From the NCBI RefSeq assembly GCF_002803075.1, contig NZ_NNBK01000001.1, positions 248,001 to 312,000 on the forward strand: 64,000 nucleotides of DNA, in the 5' to 3' direction. This DNA is from Streptomyces sp. CB01373 (GTDB taxonomy: Bacteria > Actinomycetota > Actinomycetes > Streptomycetales > Streptomycetaceae). Below are positions 1 to 7,613 of this stretch, one piece after another (position 1 is the first letter of the stretch; every line of letters begins with the position of its first letter). A program made the position numbers and the translations under genes. The notes below the pieces were generated by a model. The model saw only the letters and a list, made by a program, of their open reading frames with translations, was not told the origin of the DNA and searched no databases.

Positions 1-1114
1 GCTGGAACCGGCGGGCCAGCGCAGCGTCCTTCTCGATCCGCCGGAACTCCTCCAGCGTCGTCGCGCCGACGATGTGCAGTTCGCCGCGGGAGAGGGCGGG
101 CTTGAGGATGTTGCCCGCGTCCATCGCGCCGCCCTCGCCGCCCGCACCGGCGCCGACGACGGTGTGCAGCTCGTCGATGAAGACGATCAGCCGCTCGGAG
201 TTGGTGCGGATCTCGGTGACGATGTTGTTCAGGCGTTCCTCGAAGTCGCCCCGGTACCGGGTGCCCGCGACGACGCCCGTCAGGTCCAGGGCCACCACCC
301 GGCGGCCGATCAGGATGTCGGGCACGTCCCCGTCGGCGATCCGCTGCGCCAGACCCTCCACGATGGCGGTCTTGCCGACGCCCGCGTCGCCGATGAGCAC
401 CGGGTTGTTCTTGCCCCGCCGGGAGAGCACCTCGATGGTCTGCTCGATCTCCTGCTCCCGCCCGATCACCGGGTCGATGCGCCCCTGCCGGGCCAGCTCG
501 GTCAGATCGCTCCCGTACTTGTCCAGGGTCGGCGTCGAGGTGGACCGCTGTCGCTCCGTCCCGGGCGGCGCGGCGGCCTCCGGGGTCTCGGGAGGCCGGC
601 CGGAGGAGGCGAACCGGGCCGCGTTCAGGATGTGCCCGGCCGCCGAGTCGGGGTTCGCGGCGAGCGCGCTGAGCACGTGCTCCGGGCCGATGTAACCGGC
701 GCCGCTGGCCCGCGCCATGTCGTGCGCGTCGAGGAAGGCCCGTTTGACGGCCGGGGTGAGCGAGAGGGAGGTCGGCGGCGGGGCCTCGCCCGGCGGGTGC
801 TGTGCGGGGCCGGCCCGCTCGTCGATCTGGGTCGCGAGCGAGTCGGGGTCCGCACCGGACCGGCTGAGCAGACTGCGGGTGGGCTCGGTGGAGAGCGCGG
901 CCCGCAGCAGGTGCTCGGTGTCCAGATCCCGGCTGCCGTGCTCCGCGGCGTACATCGCCGCGCCCCGCACCAGTTCCCGGGCGGGCTGGCTCAGCAGCCG
1001 GCCGATGTCTATGTGCCGGGGGCCGGGGTGCGGTCCGCCGAAGAAGCGGGCGAAGAGTTCACCGAAGGGGTCGCGGTCGCGGTCGCCCTCCGGGCCGTTG
1101 AAGCCGCTGGTCAT
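1..1114 (-). CDS. Clp/Hsp100 AAA+ ATPase, N-terminal part (cut by window edge)
   Basis: ATP-dependent unfoldase/disaggregase of the ClpB/ClpC type, cytoplasmic. About 371 residues are visible. After a short Gly/Arg-rich start come two Clp N-terminal repeat segments (around residues 30-180, with motifs like [10 protein letters not shown] and GPEHVLSAL), then the first AAA+ module with Walker A ([19 protein letters not shown]) and Walker B ([15 protein letters not shown]), and the conserved GATTLEEFR stretch near the cut. The ATG at 1112-1114 is preceded by GAGGG about 10 bases upstream. The C-terminal half lies outside the window, so ClpB (disaggregase) and ClpC (protease partner) cannot be separated. 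The unusual N-terminus suggests a secondary Clp paralogue rather than the housekeeping copy. Confidence 0.9.
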   Translation of the reverse strand, partial: MTSGFNGPEGDRDRDPFGELFARFFGGPHPGPRHIDIGRLLSQPARELVRGAAMYAAEHGSRDLDTEHLLRAALSTEPTRSLLSRSGADPDSLATQIDERAGPAQHPPGEAPPPTSLSLTPAVKRAFLDAHDMARASGAGYIGPEHVLSALAANPDSAAGHILNAARFASSGRPPETPEAAAPPGTERQRSTSTPTLDKYGSDLTELARQGRIDPVIGREQEIEQTIEVLSRRGKNNPVLIGDAGVGKTAIVEGLAQRIADGDVPDILIGRRVVALDLTGVVAGTRYRGDFEERLNNIVTEIRTNSERLIVFIDELHTVVGAGAGGEGGAMDAGNILKPALSRGELHIVGATTLEEFRRIEKDAALARRFQ

Positions 1115-1269
1115 CGCTGTCCGTTCCCTCGCTGACAGTGGCTCCCGCCGGGTAACCGGGTGGGGGGCGTTTCATGCCACGATGGCATGGTCCGGTTCCT
1201 GGGGCATGTTCAGAGCGCCTGTGAGCTCGGGATCGGCGGGTTGTTTTCGCGGGCCTTCACCGCCTCCGC

Positions 1270-2037
1270 TCACCGTTCCGTGAGGATGCGGGGGCCCGCG
1301 TTCGTGATCGCCACCGTGTGTTCCGCGTGGGCCGCGCGGGTGCCGTCGTTCGTGCGCAGGGTCCAGCCGTCCGGGGCCTCGTGGTAGCCGTCCGTGCCGC
1401 CGGCGATCAGCATGGGCTCGATGGCGAGGACCATGCCGTGGCGCAGGGGCAGGCCCCGGCCCGGCCGGCCCTCGTTCGGGACGCCGGGGTCCTCGTGCAT
1501 CTGGCGGCCGATGCCGTGGCCACCGAACCCGTCCGGGATGCCGTAGCCCGCCCCGCGGCACACCGAGCCGATGGCGTGGGCGATGTCGCCGATGCGGTTG
1601 CCGACCACGGCCGCCTCGATGCCCGCGGCGAGCGCCCGCTCGGCGGTCTCGATCAGCCGCAGGTCCGCGGGGCGCGGCCGGCCGACGACGAGGCTGATCG
1701 CCGAGTCGCCGACCCAGCCGCCGAGCTTCGCGCCGAAGTCCAGGGAGAGGAGGTCGCCGTCGCGCAGCCGGTATTTCGTGGGGATCCCGTGCACGATCGC
1801 GTCGTTCACCGAGGCGCAGAGCACCGCGGGGAACGGGGTCGGGGCGAAGGACGGCCGGTAGCCGAGGAACGGCGAGGTCGCGCCCGCCTCCCGCAGGACG
1901 TCGCGGGCCACCTCGTCCAGTTCCAGCAGGGACACTCCCACGCCGGCGGCCTTGCCCGCGGCGGTCAGGGCCCGCGCCACGACCTGGCCGGCCTCGTACA
2001 TCGCGTCGATCGACGTGTCGGTCTTCAGTTCCACCAT
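1270..2037 (-). CDS. map: Type I methionine aminopeptidase
   Basis: Removes the initiator methionine from nascent proteins; cytosolic dinuclear metalloenzyme. 255 residues, normal for the short bacterial type I family. Seen in the sequence: the metal-binding Asp in LSLDFGAKLGGWVGDSA, the catalytic His in GFGGHGIGRQMHEDP, the Glu in AIEPM, and the last Glu in HAEHTVAITN. The ATG at 2037 has no Shine-Dalgarno, but a TATAGT hexamer (minus strand) ends 7 bases upstream, so the mRNA is probably leaderless. It is divergent from the small XRE regulator at 2081. Streptomycetes usually carry several map genes; this one is probably a secondary, regulated copy. Confidence 0.92.
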   Translation of the reverse strand: MVELKTDTSIDAMYEAGQVVARALTAAGKAAGVGVSLLELDEVARDVLREAGATSPFLGYRPSFAPTPFPAVLCASVNDAIVHGIPTKYRLRDGDLLSLDFGAKLGGWVGDSAISLVVGRPRPADLRLIETAERALAAGIEAAVVGNRIGDIAHAIGSVCRGAGYGIPDGFGGHGIGRQMHEDPGVPNEGRPGRGLPLRHGMVLAIEPMLIAGGTDGYHEAPDGWTLRTNDGTRAAHAEHTVAITNAGPRILTER

Positions 2038-2044
2038 GCCAATT

Positions 2045-2080
2045 ACTATACCGGTATTTGAATCACGGTAGGATGCCCGT
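2045..2080. promoter_or_regulatory. Overlapping divergent leaderless promoters with a 10-bp palindrome
   Basis: The 43-base gap between map and the XRE gene holds a perfect palindrome ATACCGGTAT (2048-2057). It overlaps the predicted map -10 (TATAGT on the minus strand, 2045-2050). The XRE gene has TAGGAT at 2069-2074, 6 bases before its ATG, so both transcripts appear leaderless. The palindrome is a good candidate operator for autoregulation and map repression by the XRE protein; that is inference from position. Confidence 0.5.
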
Positions 2081-2332
2081 ATGGTGCGCACACCCCTGAC
2101 CCCTGAGGAGCGCGAGCGCGGCGAGCGGCTCGGCCGTCTGCTGCGCGCGGCGCGCGGCGACCGCAGCATGGCGCAGGTCGCGGCGAGCGCGGGCATCTCG
2201 GCCGAGACGCTGCGCAAGATCGAGACGGGCCGCGCCCCGACCCCGGCCTTCTTCACCGTCGCCGCACTGGCCCGTGTGCTGGGGCTCTCCATGGAGGCCC
2301 TGGTCGAACAAAGCACGCCGGCCGCAGTGTGA
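2081..2332 (+). CDS. Small XRE-family helix-turn-helix regulator
   Basis: 83-residue DNA-binding protein made almost only of a Cro/C1-type HTH. The segment LGRLLRAARGDRSMAQVAASAGISAETLRKIETGR (residues about 11-46) is the helix-turn-helix, followed by the usual FFTVAALARVLGLSMEALV helix pair. The ATG follows a TAGGAT -10 by 6 bases with no ribosome binding site, indicating leaderless translation. It is divergent from a methionine aminopeptidase, and a palindrome in the shared promoter suggests it controls both genes. No toxin-like partner is adjacent. Confidence 0.88.
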   Translation: MVRTPLTPEERERGERLGRLLRAARGDRSMAQVAASAGISAETLRKIETGRAPTPAFFTVAALARVLGLSMEALVEQSTPAAV

Positions 2333-2429
2333 GGCGTGCACACCGCCCGCGCCGACCGGGAGTGTGAGACGTCCCGCGGCGTGAGCCGTCCGCATCGCCC
2401 GCGCCGGACGGGACCGTGCAGGCGTCTGC

Positions 2430-2476
2430 ACCGCCCGCGGTGGCTGTCGGCGTGGGTGTGGAGCACCGCGGGCGGT
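2430..2476. terminator. Hairpin between convergent genes
   Basis: Perfect 13-bp arms ACCGCCCGCGGTG (2430-2442) and CACCGCGGGCGGT (2464-2476) with a 21-base loop. They lie between the 3' ends of the XRE gene and the HAD gene, so this is a plausible bidirectional terminator. There is no T-run, as is usual in Streptomyces. Confidence 0.5.
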
Positions 2477-2483
2477 ACGGGTC

Positions 2484-3266
2484 TCAGGGGGCGGACGGCG
2501 TGTCGGTCCTGGAGGATCCGCCCGGGGGCGGAACCGACGGGCGGGCCGGTGCCGTGCCGGGGATGCCGGTCGTGCGCCGGACGGTCCTGGGACGGCTGGC
2601 CGCCCACCCCATCAGGCCCGCGTTGTCCAGAGTGCCCACCCACAGGTCGGCGAGGGCGGCGGCCTCGGGGCCCGGCCGCGGTCCCACCCCGACCACCTTC
2701 AGGCCGGCGCCCACCGCGGCCCTCAGCCCGCTGACCGAGTCCTCCACCGCCAGGGTGTTGCCCTCGTTCACACCCAGGCGGCGCACGGCCTCCGTGTAGG
2801 TGCCGGGGTGCGGCTTGGGGCGCACCTCCTCGTCGGGCACGACGATGTGCCGGAAGTGGTGCCGTAAGCCCACCGCCTCCAGGGAGAACTCCACCACGTC
2901 CGCGGGGCAGTTGCTGGCCACGGCCAGCGGTGCGACCCGGCTCAGGATCGTCACCAGCCCCTTGGCTCCGCGCGCGGCCACGGGCTCGCGCGCGACGAGG
3001 GTGCGGAAGGTCGTCAGCAGCCGCTCGGTCATCTCCCCGGCGGCCTCCGGTCTCCCGGCGACGCCTGCCATGAGGGCGCCGCACTCGGTGTAGTGCAGTC
3101 CCTTCGCGCGCTCCGTGAAGTCCGGGCCGGGTTCGCAGCCGAAGTCCCGCAGGACGCTGATCCGGGCCTGCTGCCAGTGCTGTTCGGAGTCCACCAGTGT
3201 GCCGTCGCAGTCGAAGACGACGGCTTCGGGGGTCCAGTCGAGGTCGAACATGTGATGTGTGGCCAT
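2484..3266 (-). CDS. HAD-superfamily phosphatase (beta-phosphoglucomutase/phosphoglycolate-phosphatase type)
   Basis: Probable small-molecule phosphatase of HAD subfamily IA, 260 residues. Motif I is VVFDCDGTLVDSE (nucleophile Asp near residue 17), motif II is AVASNC, and the motif III/IV region is RPKPHPGTYTEA...LAVEDSVSGLRAA. A cap domain lies between motifs I and II. The chosen ATG (MATHHMF) is preceded by AAGAG; an upstream in-frame extension exists but is low-complexity and Arg-rich. The last 30 residues (Pro/Arg/Ser-rich) are not family-like. Substrate not inferable. Confidence 0.85.
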   Translation of the reverse strand: MATHHMFDLDWTPEAVVFDCDGTLVDSEQHWQQARISVLRDFGCEPGPDFTERAKGLHYTECGALMAGVAGRPEAAGEMTERLLTTFRTLVAREPVAARGAKGLVTILSRVAPLAVASNCPADVVEFSLEAVGLRHHFRHIVVPDEEVRPKPHPGTYTEAVRRLGVNEGNTLAVEDSVSGLRAAVGAGLKVVGVGPRPGPEAAALADLWVGTLDNAGLMGWAASRPRTVRRTTGIPGTAPARPSVPPPGGSSRTDTPSAP

Positions 3267-3533
3267 GTGCTCTTGCCGTTCTGGCGCGGGACGGACCTGC
3301 CGGAGAGCGGCACGGTCCGCCGGTCGTGGATGTCGGCGCCTGCTGTGGGCCACGCGTTTCAGAACGGCGTGAAGTCGCAGGCGGACAGGGATGGTTGAGG
3401 AGTGAGGTGGGCACACGCACCGCACTGCGTGGTTTCCGGGAATTCATCCGGAACCGGAAACATAATGAACATTACGCTCCGCTTGGCCGGTCGCGGATAT
3501 TCATCGCCGCAATACGCACGTGTGGGTGACACC

Positions 3534-4484
3534 TCACGGGTATCGGAATACGCCTTCGGCCGTGGTGGTGCCGCCCTGCCGGAAAAGGAAAGTGCCGGTG
3601 CGGCCCCGGGGGGAACAGTGAATGACGGCGGGCGGAGCGTGTTCGGTGAACCGCAGCGCCGACATCCGGCAGGCGACGGGCCGCACCAGCCGCCCTCCGC
3701 TGCGCAGGGCGATCGCCTGCCGCGCCGCCTCCAGCAGGGCCGCCCCGGGCACATGGTCCGTTCCATGGTCGAACAGGAACGGGTGACGCGGATCGGCGGG
3801 GCACACCAGCAGCTCCTCGCCGGCCAGGGCGACGACGGCGTCCGCCTCCGACGCCAGCCCCAGCAGGGCGGGTTCGGGCCGCGGCCCGGACCCGGACGGC
3901 ACGGCCGCGCCGGCGCCGGTCCGGAGCCGCGCGTAGCGCTCGGCGTCGAGGAACCGGGCTCCGCCCGCCGCGCGGGCGAACGGCCGCCGTCCGGCCAGGA
4001 AGTCGACCCGCATGCGCAGCCCGGTCAGCGCGCCGCCGTCGCGGTCGGTGCGCAGGCCGTCCACCTGCGCCAGGCAGGTGACCTCGCTGGCCCCGTGGGG
4101 GGCCGTGGGTTCCGCGTCCACGTCCAGGGCGTAGGAGAGGTCGTCGATCAGGAAGCGGGCGGTGGAGGGCACGCCGAGGTGGCGCAGCGGGATGTAGATG
4201 CCGAGCTGGCGCAGGGTTTCGACAATCATCCAGGGGCTGTGCCGGTCGTCGCGTCCGCGGGGGAACGTGGGGTGCGAGCGCGGCCACGCGGCGGCGGCGG
4301 AGTAGGAGAGCGCGCCGTGAGGGAGGACGTCGGTCAGCAACACCTCGGCCACGGAGGTCCGGTGGACCAGTTCGCGCTCGACCGTCCGGGACCGGCCGAG
4401 GGAGCGGAGGGGGGAAAGGCCGGTGGGGCCGACGGATCCGGTCGACGGTGTGCGGGAATACCGTGTGCGCGATCCGGAGTCCAT
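3534..4484 (-). CDS. AfsA/ScbA-like gamma-butyrolactone biosynthesis protein
   Basis: 316 residues with two A-factor-biosynthesis hot-dog repeats, the family that condenses a beta-ketoacyl chain with dihydroxyacetone phosphate to make butyrolactone/butenolide autoregulators. Seen: the first repeat around residues 35-145 (VHRTSVAEVLLTDVLP...SPWMIVETLRQLGIYI) and the second around 215-316 (DHGTDHVPGAALLEAARQA), whose motifs match AfsA/ScbA/BarX. The ATG has no Shine-Dalgarno; TAGCAT on the minus strand (4491-4496) ends 6 bases upstream, suggesting a leaderless message. It is divergent from a TetR-type receptor-like regulator, the classic synthase/receptor pairing. No antibiotic cluster is adjacent, so its target pathway is unknown. 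Confidence 0.85.
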   Translation of the reverse strand: MDSGSRTRYSRTPSTGSVGPTGLSPLRSLGRSRTVERELVHRTSVAEVLLTDVLPHGALSYSAAAAWPRSHPTFPRGRDDRHSPWMIVETLRQLGIYIPLRHLGVPSTARFLIDDLSYALDVDAEPTAPHGASEVTCLAQVDGLRTDRDGGALTGLRMRVDFLAGRRPFARAAGGARFLDAERYARLRTGAGAAVPSGSGPRPEPALLGLASEADAVVALAGEELLVCPADPRHPFLFDHGTDHVPGAALLEAARQAIALRSGGRLVRPVACRMSALRFTEHAPPAVIHCSPRGRTGTFLFRQGGTTTAEGVFRYP

Positions 4485-4594
4485 GGAAAAATGCTAATAA
4501 GACTATTAAGAGTTTCGCATGTTGGGCTCTCCCGGCCGTACGGCAAAGGCCGATAGATTCCTCCCCGCGACGCACCGACGGACGAGGGAGACGC
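4485..4594. promoter_or_regulatory. Divergent afsA-like/tetR promoter region with AT-rich imperfect palindrome
   Basis: 110-base gap, much more AT-rich than its surroundings. 4494-4510 (CTAATAAGACTATTAAG) is an imperfect palindrome, with 10 of 17 positions matching its own reverse complement. It directly abuts the predicted -10 (TAGCAT, minus strand) of the AfsA-like gene. This is the expected place for an autoregulatory element bound by the butyrolactone receptor. I could not match it convincingly to the published ARE consensus from memory. Confidence 0.45.
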
Positions 4595-5230
4595 GTGCAG
4601 GAACGGGCGGAGGAAACCCGCAGAGCCGTATTGCAGGCAGCAGCTCACCTGTTCTTCGAACGGGGTTACGCGGGGACCAGTATCGCCGACATCAGCGCAC
4701 GGTCCGGCCGTACCAGCGGGGCCATCTACTTCCACTACGCCGGCAAGGAACAGCTCGCCCTCGCCGTCGTCGAGGCGCATTTCGCCGCCTGGCCGGCCCT
4801 GGTCGCCCGGCACGAGTCGGTGGCCGGGCCCGCCCTGGAGAGGCTGGTGCGGCTGAGCTTCTCGGTGGCGCGGGCGTTCCGTGACGACGTCGTCGTACGC
4901 GCCGGAGCGCGGCTGTGGGCGGAGCGGCGGTCCATCGACGTGGAGATGCCCCCGCCGTTCGTGGACTGGATCTCCGCCGTCGAACGCATGCTCGTCGCCG
5001 CCCGTGACGAGGGCGGTCTCGCCCCCGGGGCGGAACCCGGGCGGGACGCTCCCACCCTGGTCGCCGCCTTCTTCGGCCTCCACACGCTCTCCGACGTCCT
5101 CGACGGCCGTCTGCTGATCGAGGACCGCCTGACCGCCCTGTGGCTGCTGCTGCTTCCCGGGCTCCAGGCCGCCCCCGCGCCCCGCGAGCTGCTGGCCAGG
5201 GTGAGCGCCCCGGTCCCCGCCTCGCCGTGA
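4595..5230 (+). CDS. TetR-family gamma-butyrolactone receptor-like repressor (ScbR/ArpA type)
   Basis: 211 residues, close to ScbR/ArpA (about 215). N-terminal HTH: ETRRAVLQAAAHLFFERGYAG followed by TSIADISARSGRTSGAIYFHY, the hallmark of this subfamily. The C-terminal ligand domain carries WAERRSIDVEMPPPFVDWISAV, as in butyrolactone receptors. The GTG start (4595) has GAGGGAG 4 bases upstream. It is divergent from the AfsA-like synthase, so the probable role is binding of the locally made autoregulator and release of the shared promoter. It could instead be a pseudo-receptor responding to other ligands. Confidence 0.88.
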   Translation: MQERAEETRRAVLQAAAHLFFERGYAGTSIADISARSGRTSGAIYFHYAGKEQLALAVVEAHFAAWPALVARHESVAGPALERLVRLSFSVARAFRDDVVVRAGARLWAERRSIDVEMPPPFVDWISAVERMLVAARDEGGLAPGAEPGRDAPTLVAAFFGLHTLSDVLDGRLLIEDRLTALWLLLLPGLQAAPAPRELLARVSAPVPASP

Positions 5231-5309
5231 CGTCCCTCGCACCGGCTCCCACGCGCTCACCCACCGGAGTGCGAAACACGATCGACTTCGCGGGTTGACG
5301 ACAATGGTC

Positions 5310-5372
5310 TTGGCAAGCCAGGAGAAGAGGCTTACGTTCGTGCCTCTAGGCCTGTTCTACGGGCGTAGAGGC
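5310..5372 (+). promoter_or_regulatory. Promoter and inverted repeat upstream of the pyrimidine-catabolic operon
   Basis: Candidate promoter: TTGGCA (5310-5315), 17-bp spacer, TACGTT (5333-5338). Immediately downstream, perfect 7-bp arms GCCTCTA (5342-5348) and TAGAGGC (5366-5372) flank a 17-base loop, just before the AAGGAG ribosome site (5387-5392) of the first gene. The repeat would lie at the transcript start and is a candidate operator for the PucR-type regulator encoded at 7614. Confidence 0.5.
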
Positions 5373-5398
5373 TCTGACGTACGTCGAAGGAGCAGCTC

Positions 5399-6241
5399 AT
5401 GGCCAACGTCGTCCGTGCGGCCCTGGTCCAGGCCACCTGGACCGGCGACACCGAGTCCATGGTCGCGAAACACGAGGAGCACGCCCGCGAGGCGGCCCGT
5501 CAGGGGGCCCGGATCATCGGGTTCCAGGAAGTCTTCAACGCGCCGTACTTCTGCCAGGTCCAGGAGCCGGAGCACTACCGCTGGGCCGAGCCGGTGCCCG
5601 ACGGGCCCACGGTCCGGCGCATGCGGGAACTCGCCCGCGAGACCGGCATGGTGATCGTCGTCCCGGTGTTCGAGGTCGAGCAGTCCGGCTTCTACTACAA
5701 CACCGCCGCCGTGATCGACGCCGACGGCAGCTACCTCGGCAAGTACCGCAAGCACCACATCCCGCAGGTCAAGGGCTTCTGGGAGAAGTACTACTTCAAA
5801 CCCGGCAACCTCGGCTGGCCCGTCTTCGACACCGCCGTCGGCCGGGTCGGCGTCTACATCTGCTACGACCGCCACTTCCCGGAGGGCTGGCGGCAGCTCG
5901 GCCTGAACGGCGCCCAGCTCGTCTACAACCCCTCCGCCACCCACCGCGGCCTGTCCGCCTACCTGTGGCAGCTGGAACAGCCGGCCGCCGCCGTCGCCAA
6001 CGAGTACTTCGTCGCCGCGATCAACCGCGTCGGCCGGGAGGAGTACGGCGACAACGACTTCTACGGAACGAGCTACTTCGTCGACCCCCGCGGACGGTTC
6101 GTCGGAGACGTCGCCGACGGCTCCAAGGAGGAACTCCTCGTCCGCGACCTCGACTTCGACCTCATCGAAGAGGTGCGGCAGCAGTGGGCCTTCTACCGCG
6201 ACCGCCGCCCCGACGCCTACGAAGGGCTGGTGCAGCCGTGA
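5399..6241 (+). CDS. Beta-ureidopropionase (nitrilase superfamily), copy 1
   Basis: Hydrolyses N-carbamoyl-beta-alanine (or N-carbamoyl amino acids) to the amino acid, CO2 and ammonia, the last ring-opening step of reductive pyrimidine degradation. 280 residues. The nitrilase triad is visible: Glu44 in GFQEVF, Lys118 in KYRKHHIP, Cys155 in YICYDRHFPEG. Strong AAGGAG ribosome site. It is the first gene of a plus-strand operon and its stop overlaps the aminotransferase start (GTGA). A second copy of equal length at 9356 is roughly two-thirds identical by eye, with the triad at the same positions, suggesting divergence after duplication. Confidence 0.9.
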   Translation: MANVVRAALVQATWTGDTESMVAKHEEHAREAARQGARIIGFQEVFNAPYFCQVQEPEHYRWAEPVPDGPTVRRMRELARETGMVIVVPVFEVEQSGFYYNTAAVIDADGSYLGKYRKHHIPQVKGFWEKYYFKPGNLGWPVFDTAVGRVGVYICYDRHFPEGWRQLGLNGAQLVYNPSATHRGLSAYLWQLEQPAAAVANEYFVAAINRVGREEYGDNDFYGTSYFVDPRGRFVGDVADGSKEELLVRDLDFDLIEEVRQQWAFYRDRRPDAYEGLVQP

Positions 6242-7521
6242 GCGACCTGTACGACCGTCACCGGGCCGTCGCGCCCGACTGGCTGGCGCTCTACTACGAG
6301 GACCCGATCGAGATCACCCACGGCGAGGGCCGTCACGTCTGGGACGCCGACGGCCGGCGCTACCTCGACTTCTTCGGCGGAATCCTCACCACCATGACCG
6401 CCCACGCGCTGCCCGAGGTCACCAAGGCGGTGACCGAGCAGGCCGGCCGGATCATCCACTCCTCCACGCTCTACCTCAACCGTCCGATGGTCGAACTCGC
6501 CGAGCGCGTAGCCCAGTTGAGCGGCATCCCGGACGCTCGGGTGTTCTTCACCACCTCCGGCACCGAGGCCAACGACACCGCCCTGCTGCTTGCCACCACC
6601 CATCGGCGCAGCAACACCATCCTGGCCATGCGCAACAGCTACCACGGCCGCTCCTTCAGCGCCGTGGGCATCACCGGCAACCGAGGCTGGTCCCCGACCT
6701 CCCTGTCCCCGCTCCAGACGCTCTACGTCCACGGCGGCGTACGCACCCGCGGCCCCTTCGCCCACCTGAGCGACGCCGAGTTCACCGCCGCCTGTGTCGA
6801 GGACCTCAGGGACCTCCTCGGCCACACGCGCCCGCCCGCCGCGCTGATCGCCGAACCCGTCCAGGGCGTCGGCGGCTTCACCTCCCCGCCCGACGGCCTG
6901 TACGCCGCCTTCCGTGACGTGCTCCAGGAGCACGGCATCCTGTGGATCTCCGACGAGGTGCAGACCGGCTGGGGCCGCACCGGCGACCACTTCTGGGGCT
7001 GGCAGGCGCACGCACGCAGCGGACCGCCCGACATCGTCACCTTCGCCAAGGGCATCGGAAACGGCGCCTCCATCGGCGGGGTCGTCGCCCGCGCCGAGAT
7101 CATGAACTGCCTCGACGCCAACAGCATCTCCACCTTCGGCGGCACCCAGCTCACCATGGCCGCCGGCCTCGCCAACCTCAACTACCTCCTGGAACACGAC
7201 CTCCAGGGCAACGCCCGACGCGTCGGCGGACTCCTCATCGAGCGGCTGCGGGCCGTCGCCGCCCAACTGCCCGGCGTACGGGAGGTCCGCGGACGCGGCC
7301 TGATGATCGGCGTCGAGCTGACCCGGCCGGGCACCGACGAGGCCGACCCGCAGGCGGCCACCGCCGTGCTGGAGGCGGCCCGGCAGGGCGGCCTGCTCAT
7401 CGGCAAGGGCGGCGGACACAGCACCAGCGCCCTGCGCATCGCCCCGCCGCTCTCCCTGACCGTCGCGGAGGCCGAGGAGGGCGCCGCGATCCTGGAGGGC
7501 GCACTGCGCGCCGCGTACTAG
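6238..7521 (+). CDS. Class III PLP aminotransferase (beta-alanine/alanine-glyoxylate type)
   Basis: 427 residues; transfers the amino group of an omega-amino acid such as beta-alanine to pyruvate or glyoxylate. Fold-type I class III signatures: FFTTSGTEANDTALL (phosphate/cofactor binding), NSYHGRSF, the LWISDEVQTGWGRTG Asp motif, and TFAKGIGNGASIGG with the Schiff-base lysine. The GTG start overlaps the stop of the preceding ureidopropionase (GTGA), indicating translational coupling. Family and context point to removal of the beta-alanine or beta-aminoisobutyrate released by that enzyme. The exact donor is inferred. Confidence 0.9.
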   Translation: MSDLYDRHRAVAPDWLALYYEDPIEITHGEGRHVWDADGRRYLDFFGGILTTMTAHALPEVTKAVTEQAGRIIHSSTLYLNRPMVELAERVAQLSGIPDARVFFTTSGTEANDTALLLATTHRRSNTILAMRNSYHGRSFSAVGITGNRGWSPTSLSPLQTLYVHGGVRTRGPFAHLSDAEFTAACVEDLRDLLGHTRPPAALIAEPVQGVGGFTSPPDGLYAAFRDVLQEHGILWISDEVQTGWGRTGDHFWGWQAHARSGPPDIVTFAKGIGNGASIGGVVARAEIMNCLDANSISTFGGTQLTMAAGLANLNYLLEHDLQGNARRVGGLLIERLRAVAAQLPGVREVRGRGLMIGVELTRPGTDEADPQAATAVLEAARQGGLLIGKGGGHSTSALRIAPPLSLTVAEAEEGAAILEGALRAAY

Positions 7522-7613
7522 CGCCACGGCACTGGCACCAAGCGCCGCGTACCAGTGCCACGGCACCGGCGCCCCGGAGGCGAACCGAACCGCACGCAGA
7601 GGGGAACGTCGCC

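Noticed and set aside
1270..3447. Long fused frame joining methionine aminopeptidase to upstream HAD region
   Set aside because: The true map start is at 2037 next to its promoter; upstream part is antisense or out of frame with the XRE and HAD genes.
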